Shown here: piece by piece, positions 1 to 7,634 of the stretch
Position numbering within the stretch: position 1 is the first letter of the stretch
Layout: every line of letters begins with the position of its first letter
Source: Thermomicrobiales bacterium
Lineage (GTDB): Bacteria > Chloroflexota > Chloroflexia > Thermomicrobiales > UBA6265
Direction: 5' to 3'
Length of the DNA stretch: 9,436 nt
NCBI GenBank assembly: GCA_025928535.1
Contig: JAICJJ010000070.1
Coordinates: 1 to 9,436, forward strand
Made by a program: the position numbers and the translations under genes
Notes under the pieces: generated by a model
Databases searched by the model: none
What the model was told of the DNA's origin: nothing
Seen by the model: the letters and a program-made list of their open reading frames with translations, nothing else

Positions 1-785
1 CTGCCGCTGCCGCCGAGCTGTTGCGCCGCCGCGCAGGCGGCGAAGGCGACGCCGATCGAGTAGATCGACTCGTATTCCCGGCTGATCAGCCGCCGTCGGC
101 GCAGCCAGGAGTCGAGGCGGTTGGCGACGTGGGCGACCGCGACGCCGACCGCCGGCGCCAGGACGACGATGCCGACCATAAAGCGCAGCCACTCGCCCGC
201 TCCCCGGCTCGCGCCGCTGGCGACGGCGGCGAGGATCAGCGTCAATGGCAAGACGATCAGATCGTTCGCGCCCGCCTCGACGCTGAGGGTGTGGCGGACC
301 GCGAGGGGAATGCGGGGATCGCGCGTGAGGTCGCGCAGCAGCACGGCGTCGGTGGAGGCGAGGATCGCCCCGACCAGGAGCGCCAGCGCCGGGGAAAGGC
401 CGAACAGCACAGCCGCCGCGAGCGCGACGATCACGATCGTGACGATCGCGCCCGGTCCGAGCGCCAGCGCCGGCGGGAGCCAGTTGCCGCGCAATTGCCC
501 CAGATTGATCGTGATCGCGTCGGTGAACAGGACGAGCGAGAGGCTGACGATCGCCAGCCCCTGCCCGACCGGCGAGGTCAAGCCAATGTCGAACGCGCCG
601 AAGCCGGCGGGGCCGAGCGCGACGCCGAGCGCGACGAAGACCAGCACCTGCGACAGGGGAGCCCGCGCGACAATGCCGGATACGAGGGCCGAGACGATGA
701 TCACCAGGCCGATCGCGCCGAGATAGACGGTCAGCCCGTGTTCATCGAGCGGCGCGGCGGCCGCAAGCAGCGGCGCGGGCGTCAT
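1..785 (-). CDS. CPA1-type cation:proton antiporter, C-terminus cut off by window edge
   Basis: Predicted inner-membrane monovalent cation/H+ exchanger of the CPA1 (NhaP/NHE-like) group. The minus-strand frame is open from an ATG at 785 to the window edge, giving 261 residues without a stop. Seen: hydrophobic helices at about residues 18-40, 46-65, 74-95, 108-130 and 133-150. The segment GAILASTDAVLLRDLTRDP (139-157) is followed by VEAGANDLIVLP (169-180). This is the family's TD...E-x-G-x-ND signature, with N174-D175 as the ion-binding pair. An Asn-Asp pair points to the electroneutral CPA1 type; CPA2 proteins carry Asp-Asp. The start is supported by GGGAGG about 11 nt upstream. CPA1 proteins are usually about 400-600 residues, so half or more of the gene is probably missing. 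It is divergent from the channel-like gene at 915 and shares its 129 bp upstream region. Whether the ion is Na+ or K+ cannot be told. Confidence 0.87.
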   Translation of the reverse strand, partial: MTPAPLLAAAAPLDEHGLTVYLGAIGLVIIVSALVSGIVARAPLSQVLVFVALGVALGPAGFGAFDIGLTSPVGQGLAIVSLSLVLFTDAITINLGQLRGNWLPPALALGPGAIVTIVIVALAAAVLFGLSPALALLVGAILASTDAVLLRDLTRDPRIPLAVRHTLSVEAGANDLIVLPLTLILAAVASGASRGAGEWLRFMVGIVVLAPAVGVAVAHVANRLDSWLRRRRLISREYESIYSIGVAFAACAAAQQLGGSG

Positions 786-914
786 GACGGCGCGATCCTC
801 CCAAGGACGTTGCGGCGATGCCGCGACTTGCAGCCGGCCGGCGGCTTGGCGACGATAATAGCGGCAAGCCCGAGGAACGCGGCGTCATGGCCGCGCGGTC
901 CGATTGGAGAGAGG
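786..914. promoter_or_regulatory. Divergent intergenic region with a candidate operator palindrome
   Basis: This is the shared upstream region of the antiporter (minus) and the channel-like gene (plus). Its only AT-rich patch is GATAATAG at 854-861. That gives a -10-like GATAAT in the plus direction and TATTAT in the minus direction. I find no good -35 box at 16-18 bp for either. The patch is centred in an inverted repeat, GGCTTG (843-848) and CAAGCC (865-870), with 16 bp between the arms. This layout would suit a dimeric regulator acting on both promoters, which is inference. Ribosome binding sites are visible at both ends: GGGAGG on the minus strand and GGAGAGAGG directly before the ATG at 915. 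Confidence 0.35.
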
Positions 915-2309
915 ATGTCTGCGGCCGATCCGACCGATCTGGAAACGGCTCCGATCGCCCCGTCCGAGACGGTGTCGCCGCCTCCGCGGTGGGCCGGCGT
1001 CGTCCACTGGGGCGCGCTGGCGGTCGCGGCGCTGTCCGTCGCCGTCATCCTGTACGAGGTCTACCATCTCGCCGCCGGCGTGCACCGCATCGAGATCGGC
1101 AGCCTCGACCGCGATGTGCTGCCCTTGCTGTTCGGCATGCTGGGCCTGGGCCTCGCCGGCGCGGTCTTCGCGCTCCGCCCGGAACTGGGCGAGACCGACC
1201 GGCTCGTGGCGACGGCGGCGATCTGGTCGGCCATCTTTCTCGTGGCGCTGACGCTGGTCTGGGTTCTGATCGAGCGGTCGGTGGTCCAGCGTCTCTGGGT
1301 GGGCGATCCGGTCACGACCCAGGCGGAACTCGATCCCTATCTCGAAGCCCACCTCGCGAACTGGACGCCGGGCAGCCCGAAACCGGTGCTGTTGCCGACC
1401 GGCATGATGATCCAGTCGATCGAATTCCTGAACGCCAACAACGTGACCGTTTCCGGCTACGTCTGGCAAAAGATCGGACCGGACGTGCCGAAAGACATCA
1501 CCCCCGGCGTCGTCTTTCCGGAAGCGGTGCGCGACGCCTACGACCAGACGGAGGTCTACCGCTACCAGGAAGGCGACACCGAAGTCATCGGCTGGTACTT
1601 CGCGGCGACCCTGCGGCAGCCGTTCGACTATTCGCGCTATCCCTTCGACCGCCAGAATGTCTGGGTGCGGATGTGGAGCCGCGATTTCAGCCGCGGCGCG
1701 CTGCTCGTGCCCGATTTCTCCTCGTACTACGACACCCTGCCGACCGACATGCCGGGCATCGAAAACAATTTCGTCTACAACGGCTGGACGCCCATCTACT
1801 CCGGCTTCAGTTACGCCCTCAACGCCTACGATTCGTCGTTCGGCCTGCCGCGGGGGCCGGCGGCGACCAAATTTCCGGAGCTTTATTTCAATTTCGTGCT
1901 CAAACGCAGTTTTCTCGGGCCGTTCACCGACTACATCCTGTTCGGGCTGGCGGCGTCGCTCCTGCTGTTCGGCATCCTGACGTTGACGACCAGCAACGAA
2001 AATCTCAAGACGCGCTTCGGCCTCAGCACCGCCGGCGTCGTGACGGCGGTGAGCGGGCTCTTTTTCGCCATCATCCTCAAACACAATCAGTTGCGCACCA
2101 CGCTTGGCACGCCGGCCACCGCCTATCTGGAGGCGTTGCCGTACATCCTCTATCTGCTGCTGATCCTCGTCGGGCTCAATGCGATCCTGCTTTCTTCGCC
2201 ATTCAACGTCCGCTTCATCGAGTACCGGCAGAATCTGATGCCGAAACTGCTCTTCTGGCCCATCCTGTTCGCGTTGCTGTTGCTGGTGACGATCGACGTC
2301 TTTTTCTGA
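915..2309 (+). CDS. Pentameric ligand-gated ion channel-like membrane protein with three extra N-terminal helices
   Basis: A 464-residue protein. The ATG at 915 is chosen because GGAGAG sits just upstream and hydrophobic membrane sequence begins soon after; the same frame stays open to base 21 but that part is antiporter antisense. Seen: helices at 29-50, 68-88 and 98-119; a soluble region 124-330; then four helices at about 336-357, 368-389, 404-427 and 443-464. The soluble region has a Trp at 184, PGVVFPEA at 197-204, and RQPFDYSRYPFDRQ at 234-247. The last resembles the FPxD 'Pro-loop' motif of Cys-loop/Pro-loop receptors. A conserved-type Arg (R331) precedes the first of the four helices. 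SNENLKTRFGLS at 360-371 leads into the second helix, and HNQL at 390-393 lies in the 2-3 loop. This order matches GLIC/ELIC-type bacterial channels. There is no cysteine in the whole protein, as expected for prokaryotic members lacking the disulfide. K365 and R367 sit at the cytoplasmic end of the pore helix, where cation-selective GLIC has a Glu; selectivity cannot be assigned by eye. The three extra N-terminal helices are atypical. The family call is inference from motifs; the gene itself is certain. Confidence 0.7.
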   Translation: MSAADPTDLETAPIAPSETVSPPPRWAGVVHWGALAVAALSVAVILYEVYHLAAGVHRIEIGSLDRDVLPLLFGMLGLGLAGAVFALRPELGETDRLVATAAIWSAIFLVALTLVWVLIERSVVQRLWVGDPVTTQAELDPYLEAHLANWTPGSPKPVLLPTGMMIQSIEFLNANNVTVSGYVWQKIGPDVPKDITPGVVFPEAVRDAYDQTEVYRYQEGDTEVIGWYFAATLRQPFDYSRYPFDRQNVWVRMWSRDFSRGALLVPDFSSYYDTLPTDMPGIENNFVYNGWTPIYSGFSYALNAYDSSFGLPRGPAATKFPELYFNFVLKRSFLGPFTDYILFGLAASLLLFGILTLTTSNENLKTRFGLSTAGVVTAVSGLFFAIILKHNQLRTTLGTPATAYLEALPYILYLLLILVGLNAILLSSPFNVRFIEYRQNLMPKLLFWPILFALLLLVTIDVFF

Positions 2310-2383
2310 GCCAGACGCATCCATCCGCCGCCGCGCGACGTAGAAAGAGTCGGACGGCGCTTCCGAACGGCGCCCTCCCGATT

Positions 2384-2403
2384 CCCCACCCTCCCCAACC
2401 CCC
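2384..2403 (-). other. C-rich tract with minus-strand G-quadruplex motif
   Basis: The plus strand reads CCCCACCCTCCCCAACCCCC. On the minus strand this is four G-runs of 5, 4, 3 and 4 separated by loops of 2, 1 and 1 bases, which meets the usual G-quadruplex rule with very short loops. As RNA from the plus strand it would be a C-rich, G-free stretch of the kind used by Rho. It lies 75 bases after the channel-like gene's stop and just before a strong hairpin, so a role in termination is plausible but unproven. It also resembles a half-copy of the repeat at 4551-4650. Confidence 0.45.
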
Positions 2404-2435
2404 ACGCGCCCGGCCGCAAGGCCGGGTTCGTGCGT
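2404..2435 (+). terminator. GC hairpin, possible terminator of the channel-like gene
   Basis: CCCGGCC (2409-2415) pairs perfectly with GGCCGGG (2420-2426) around a GCAA tetraloop, a stable GNRA type. An outer ACGC (2404-2407) can pair with GCGT (2432-2435). No T-run follows (TTCGTGCGTT), so it is not a classical intrinsic terminator. The C-rich tract immediately upstream would fit Rho-assisted termination or protection of the 3' end. It could also be a simple structured RNA element. Confidence 0.4.
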
Positions 2436-2537
2436 TATAAGAAGAGGAGCGTGGGCGATCGACGCCGCTCACCGCGCCGTCGTCGCCTGATGGAAAATCC
2501 CGCTGGCTGTTTCAACGCGGGCGAGTATCATTCGCGT

Positions 2538-2569
2538 TTGGCTTTGCGGGCCGAGACCTGCCGAGCCAA
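2538..2569 (+). promoter_or_regulatory. Two-part leader hairpin before the permease
   Basis: TTGGCT (2538-2543) pairs with AGCCAA (2564-2569). Inside it, after a two-by-two internal loop, GCGGG (2546-2550) pairs with CCTGC (2557-2561) with one G-U pair, around a 6-base loop. The 11 bp interrupted stem ends 8 bases before GGAGG (2577-2581) and 24 bases before the permease ATG. An alternative pairing is visible, GACC (2555-2558) with GGTC (2571-2574), and it would disrupt the first. Competing structures beside a ribosome binding site suggest leader control, but I cannot match this to a known riboswitch class. Confidence 0.35.
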
Positions 2570-2593
2570 GGGTCGCGGAGGACAGGCGAGGGC

Positions 2594-4549
<1,956 letters not shown>

Positions 4550-4550
4550 T

Positions 4551-4650
4551 TCCCTCACCCCCTGCCCCCTCTCCCGCTACGGCAGGAGAGGGGAGACGGA
4601 TCGTGCTCCCCTCGCCCATCGCAATGGGAGAGGGGTTGGGGGGTGAGGGA
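4551..4650. repeat. 100 bp imperfect inverted repeat, REP/MITE-like intergenic element
   Basis: The left arm 4551-4575 (TCCCTCACCCCCTGCCCC..) matches the reverse complement of the right arm 4626-4650 at 22 of 25 positions. Nested inside are two further stems. CCCTCTCC (4567-4574) pairs with GGAGAGGG (4585-4592). In the right half, CCCCTC and GCCCAT around CGCA pair with ATGGG and AGAGGGG. The element begins one base after the permease stop codon and ends five bases before the stop of the convergent gene. CCCTCACCCCC...CTCTCCC / GGGAGAGGGGTTGGGG arms are familiar to me as dispersed intergenic repeats in several high-GC bacteria. It probably also serves as a bidirectional terminator. No transposase gene is present. 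Confidence 0.75.
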
Positions 4651-4655
4651 ACGCC

Positions 4656-5159
4656 TCACGACGTGATCTGCGACTCGACGTAGGTCAGCAGGTCGTCGAG
4701 TTCCGGCAAGCGGTCGCGGACGAAGGCGCCGACGTCGCCTTCGCGGGTGAACGGCAATTCGTAGCGGAGGCGGACCTGCACGCCCCCTTCCGTTTCGTCC
4801 CAACGCGCGCTCTGATGCGGCTCGAGCATGCCGCGATTGACATTCACGAGCTGGATGCGCGCCAGCCGCTCCATCGCTCGCCGCCGAAAATGCTGCTCTT
4901 CTTCCGCGTAGAGGCCGGGCGAGGTCGCCCAGAGTTCGATCTCGAGTCCATCCGCGCCGACGCGGACATCGACGTGCCCCGCTTCGTCGTCGGCGGCGAT
5001 GCCCCACCGATTTTGCTCGTCGACCGCGCCGTACGCATAGAACCCGGCGGCGCGCAGCGACGCCAGCGCCGGGGCGAGCGCTTTCCGCGCCCGTGCGATC
5101 GTGTCGTAGACGCCGTGGCCGTTTTCCGTCGTTGCGACGTCGTCGTTTTCGTCGCTCAT
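4656..5159 (-). CDS. Protein of unknown function, 167 residues, acidic
   Basis: I do not recognise this protein. The ATG at 5159 has GGAG five bases upstream (GGAGCGAACATG). The stop is TGA at 4658-4656, just beyond the inverted repeat. Seen: a polar acidic N-terminus (1-14), an Ala-rich helix (about 18-38), and an aromatic segment AAGFYAYGAVDEQNRWG (37-53). A strand-rich middle (63-80) and a basic helix FRRRAMERLARIQLVNVNRG (91-110) follow, then a strand pair (125-137) and a C-terminal helix ending LPELDDLLTYVESQI. There is no signal peptide, membrane segment or cysteine. The helix followed by 'LVNVNRG' and a late strand/helix recalls YbjN or type III chaperone-like folds, but the resemblance is weak. 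It is the last minus-strand gene, 90 bp after the M20 gene, and may be the operon's tail or have its own promoter. Confidence 0.75.
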   Translation of the reverse strand: MSDENDDVATTENGHGVYDTIARARKALAPALASLRAAGFYAYGAVDEQNRWGIAADDEAGHVDVRVGADGLEIELWATSPGLYAEEEQHFRRRAMERLARIQLVNVNRGMLEPHQSARWDETEGGVQVRLRYELPFTREGDVGAFVRDRLPELDDLLTYVESQITS

Positions 5160-5249
5160 GGTTCGCTCCGCGGTTGCTGCCGTCCGCCCTCCTTCATGTC
5201 ACGCAGGATGCCACGAACCTGTGGCCGGCGTCGGCTCGGATCGGCCGGC

Positions 5250-6395
5250 TCACGAGCAAAACGCCGACGCCACGGCCAGCAACGTTTCGGCGGTTTGCTC
5301 GACCGAGCGGAGATCGACCCATTCGACGTCGGCGTGCGCGCCGGCGCCGTCGGGACCGAAGACGACGCATGGAATCCCGGCCGCGTCGAGCAGCGAGGAA
5401 TCCATCCACCCGCCCTGCCCGATCAGGTTCGGCGCGCGCCCCGTCACGGCCGCCGCTTCCCGCCGCGTCAACGCCACGATTTCGGCGTCCGGGGCGATGG
5501 CGAAGGGATCGCGTGCCAGCATCATGGCGAGTTCCGCCGTGAACGCCGGGTCGGCGCGGCGGACGCCGTCGAGCAGCATCTCGAGTTGCTGGCTGGCGAG
5601 GTCGGCCGTCTCGCCGGGGATCGTCCGCCGCTCGAGTTCGAGACGGCAGGCCGCGGGGTAACTGGAGAGTTCCTGCCCACCGGCAATCAGCGAGGCGTGC
5701 ATCGAGCCCGTTCCCAGCAATGGATGCCCCGGCTGCTCGCGCAGGGCCTGATCGAGCGCCTGCACGCCCAGCAGGACCGGACCCATCTTGGCGATGGCGT
5801 CGATCCCTTCGTCCGGCAGCGAACCATGCGCCGCGACGCCGCGCGTTTCGATTGCATACCAGACGAATCCCTTGTGGGCGATGACGAGATCGAGCCCGGT
5901 CGGTTCGGTGACGATCGCCGCGTCGGCCTGCCAGCGCTCGACGATGGCTTGCGTGCCGATGCTGGCGTATTCCTCGTCGCAGACCGCCGTCACGATCACG
6001 TCGCCCCGCAGATTCGCGTCCCGCGCCGCCGCGGCGACGAGCATGATCGCGGCGAGGCTCCCTTTCATGTCGAACGCGCCGCGGCCATGGAGCCGGCCGC
6101 CTTCGATCTTTGGCGAAAACGGCCGCTCCATTCCGCCGGCGCCGACCGTGTCCATGTGGGCGTTCAGCATCAGCGAACGGCCGCCGCCGCTGCCGCGGGC
6201 GACGCCGATCACGTTTGGCCGGCCGGGCGCCGCGTCTTCGACGACCGTGTCGAGGCCGGCGCGTTCCAGCCAGTCGGCCACGAACCGGGCGATGTCTCCT
6301 TCGCCGGGCGCGCCGGGCACGAGATCGGGATTGGTCGAATCGATCGCGACGAGACGCGACAGGAGATCGGGCAACGCGGCGGCGTCGATCGGCAT
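5250..6395 (-). CDS. M20 family metallopeptidase/deacylase (ArgE/DapE-like)
   Basis: Cytosolic two-metal hydrolase of the M20 family, which removes acyl or amino-acid groups from small substrates such as N-acetyl-ornithine, succinyl-diaminopimelate or dipeptides. Start at 6395 (MPIDAAALPDLL, 381 residues) is preferred: GGAGGG lies 10 bases upstream of it. An in-frame ATG at 6416 would add seven residues but has no ribosome binding site. Seen, in 381-residue numbering: NAHMDTV with metal ligand H80 and D82; GRGAFDMKG with bridging D109; CDEEYAS with E141/E142, base and ligand; TEP with E164; AAHGS with H190 in the lid domain; GAHAD with H354. All catalytic residues are present, so it should be active. 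Length is normal. It follows the Nudix gene by 31 bases in the same direction. The exact substrate cannot be assigned; it is not placed among arginine or lysine biosynthesis genes, so argE or dapE is not claimed. Confidence 0.92.
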   Translation of the reverse strand: MPIDAAALPDLLSRLVAIDSTNPDLVPGAPGEGDIARFVADWLERAGLDTVVEDAAPGRPNVIGVARGSGGGRSLMLNAHMDTVGAGGMERPFSPKIEGGRLHGRGAFDMKGSLAAIMLVAAAARDANLRGDVIVTAVCDEEYASIGTQAIVERWQADAAIVTEPTGLDLVIAHKGFVWYAIETRGVAAHGSLPDEGIDAIAKMGPVLLGVQALDQALREQPGHPLLGTGSMHASLIAGGQELSSYPAACRLELERRTIPGETADLASQQLEMLLDGVRRADPAFTAELAMMLARDPFAIAPDAEIVALTRREAAAVTGRAPNLIGQGGWMDSSLLDAAGIPCVVFGPDGAGAHADVEWVDLRSVEQTAETLLAVASAFCS

Positions 6396-6426
6396 CGGAC
6401 GGATTCCCTCCAGCATGGTTCGCGAC

Positions 6427-7092
6427 TCAGACGGCGACGTGGCGCGCGCCGCGCCGGATGGCGTCGGCGGCGATCGCCACCCGATAAAAATAGCGGTCGA
6501 CGTTCGGCACGAAATCGTCCCGCCGGAAGGTGCGCCGCCGCGGCGAGGCCGCGCCAGGGACGATCGCCGCCCCGGCGATCTCTTCCGTCTTGCCCGCGAA
6601 CAACGCGAGCAGATCCGCCAGCGGAAACGAGACGAGCGCGGCGACCTCGGCGGGATTGAGACGATAGCCCGTCAGCGGCCGGTCGTCGCGCAGCAAGAAA
6701 ACCTCTTGCAATTCGCGATCGACTACGCCCGGCTCGCGTTCGTTGACGGAGACGCGTACCCCGAGCGGCCGGAGCGCGTCGGGCGACACGGCGACGCCGA
6801 TTTCTTCTTCCACCTCGCGCAGCGCCTCGGCCGCCGTTTCGCCGGCGCGCAGATGCCCGCCGACGGTCGCGTCGAGGCGATTCGGCCAGGTGTCCTTGTC
6901 GGCGCCGCGCTGCTGAAAGAGAAGAAACGGCCAGCCGTCCGCTTCGCCCGTCACCCAGACGTGGACCGCGCGATGCCAGTCGCCGTCGCGGTGGACCGCC
7001 GCCCGCGCTTTCGTCCGGCCGGTCGGGCTGCCATCCGCGTGAACGACGTCGAAGCGTTCGGCCGGGTCCTGGGCCAGCGTGGGATCGCTCAT
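6427..7092 (-). CDS. Nudix hydrolase, isopentenyl-diphosphate isomerase-like subgroup
   Basis: A 221-residue cytosolic Nudix enzyme, expected to hydrolyse a nucleoside-diphosphate-linked or diphosphate substrate with Mg2+. The start at 7092 overlaps the GNAT stop as ATGA; the frame stays open further upstream but that is only GNAT antiframe. Seen: RFDVVHADGSPTGRTKARAAVH (13-34) and WHRAVHVWV (39-47), then LLFQQRGADKDTWPNRLD (57-74). The last is the pattern of the IPP-isomerase-like Nudix group (substrate-handling 'Q.R..KDTWP'). The Nudix box follows at 79-100, GHLRAGETAAEALREVEEEIGV, with R92, E93, E96 and E97. Between E85 and R92-E93 there are six residues, one fewer than the textbook box. 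No convincing ribosome binding site precedes it, so translation probably depends on coupling to the GNAT. True IPP isomerase is unlikely to be meant; the substrate is unknown. Confidence 0.9.
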   Translation of the reverse strand: MSDPTLAQDPAERFDVVHADGSPTGRTKARAAVHRDGDWHRAVHVWVTGEADGWPFLLFQQRGADKDTWPNRLDATVGGHLRAGETAAEALREVEEEIGVAVSPDALRPLGVRVSVNEREPGVVDRELQEVFLLRDDRPLTGYRLNPAEVAALVSFPLADLLALFAGKTEEIAGAAIVPGAASPRRRTFRRDDFVPNVDRYFYRVAIAADAIRRGARHVAV

Positions 7093-7634
7093 CGTTCGAG
7101 CGCGGCCCATTCCGCCGCCAGCAAGCCGAAGACGAGGACGTCTTCGTAGCGCCCATCGAGAAACGCGGCTTGCCGCAAGATCCCCTCCTGCCGGAATCCG
7201 GCCCGCGTGTAGAGCCGGTGGGCGCGGGCGTTCCAGGCTTCGCTGCGCAGCCAGACGCGGTGCAGATTCCAGCCGTTGAAACAGGCGTCGAGCACTGTTT
7301 CCAGCGCGTCGGCGCCGAGCCCCTGGCCCCAGAGGTCGGGCTCGCCGATCAGGATCGACAATTCGACCGCGCGCGTTTCCGGCCGCTCCGAGCGGAGGAC
7401 GATCAAGCCGATCGGCGCGCGTTCGGCCGTTTCGATGACCAGCGCCTCCGGCCGGCCATGGACGATTTCGTCGGCGAGCCACGCTTCGATCTGCCGTTGC
7501 GCTTCGGCGAGCGAAATGGCCGACGCCGAACTGCCCCAGCCTCGCATCACCGGCGGATCGTTCAGCCACTCGTAGAGCGCATGCGCGTCGGTCCGTTCGA
7601 CGGCGCGCAGATCGACGTTTTCACCCCGGATCAT
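7089..7634 (-). CDS. GNAT family N-acetyltransferase (RimJ/RimL-like)
   Basis: A 181-residue cytosolic acetyl-CoA-dependent acetyltransferase. Seen: N-terminal RGENVDLRAVERTDAHALYEW (3-23), typical of RimJ/RimL-type GNATs; core strand ELSILIGEPDLWGQGLGADA (91-110) containing the acetyl-CoA pyrophosphate loop WGQGLG; NARAHRLYTRAGFRQEG (135-151), the motif B region; and a final DGRYEDVLVFGLL. Length is standard. The start at 7634 overlaps the stop of the phosphotransferase as ATGA, with GGAGGA 12 bases upstream inside that gene. Members acetylate ribosomal protein N-termini, amino acids, polyamines or antibiotics; which one applies here is unknown. Its position between a phosphotransferase and a Nudix enzyme suggests a small-molecule role rather than ribosomal modification (inference). 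Confidence 0.92.
   Translation of the reverse strand: MIRGENVDLRAVERTDAHALYEWLNDPPVMRGWGSSASAISLAEAQRQIEAWLADEIVHGRPEALVIETAERAPIGLIVLRSERPETRAVELSILIGEPDLWGQGLGADALETVLDACFNGWNLHRVWLRSEAWNARAHRLYTRAGFRQEGILRQAAFLDGRYEDVLVFGLLAAEWAALER

Larger units (their letters stand above)
2310..2593 (+). other. Intergenic spacer between channel-like gene and permease
   Basis: I see no gene in this 284 bp. From left to right it holds a small GC hairpin (GGCGC 2356-2360 with GCGCC 2370-2374), a G-free C-rich run (2384-2403), and a strong hairpin with a GCAA loop (2409-2426). An AT-rich TATAAG hexamer follows at 2436-2441. A two-part hairpin (2538-2569) lies just before the permease ribosome binding site. 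The first half plausibly ends transcription of the upstream gene and the second half plausibly is the permease leader. The individual elements are listed separately. Confidence 0.6.

Noticed and set aside
21..914. Long plus-strand open frame running into the channel-like gene, as a 298-residue N-terminal extension
   Set aside because: It is Arg/Asp/Gln-rich with no fold, it is antisense to a clear antiporter gene, and a good ribosome binding site precedes the ATG at 915.
885..2405. 506-residue minus-strand frame opposite the channel-like gene
   Set aside because: It has the charged low-complexity composition typical of antisense frames in high-GC DNA and shows no motif.
818..2440. 540-residue Arg/Pro-rich plus-strand frame overlapping the channel-like gene
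   Set aside because: It is a third-position GC shadow; the overlapping frame has a coherent membrane protein.
5224..5249. GCCGGC...GCCGGC stem after the M20 stop, as a terminator
   Set aside because: It is only 6 bp of a common palindrome with a 14-base loop and no T-run, which is too weak to list as a feature.
5250..6395. Assignment as argE or dapE
   Set aside because: The family motifs are shared by many M20 enzymes, and no arginine or lysine pathway neighbours are present.
6396..6416. Upstream ATG (6416) as the start of the M20 gene
   Set aside because: It lacks a ribosome binding site, and the GGAGGG that serves the ATG at 6395 lies within this stretch.
4815..6659. 614-residue plus-strand frame opposite the M20 gene
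   Set aside because: It is antisense to a gene with all metal ligands intact and has no start context.
6427..7569. GNAT-Nudix fusion protein of 380 residues
   Set aside because: The extra N-terminal part is an off-frame shadow of the GNAT gene; the ATGA overlap at 7089-7092 defines the true Nudix start.
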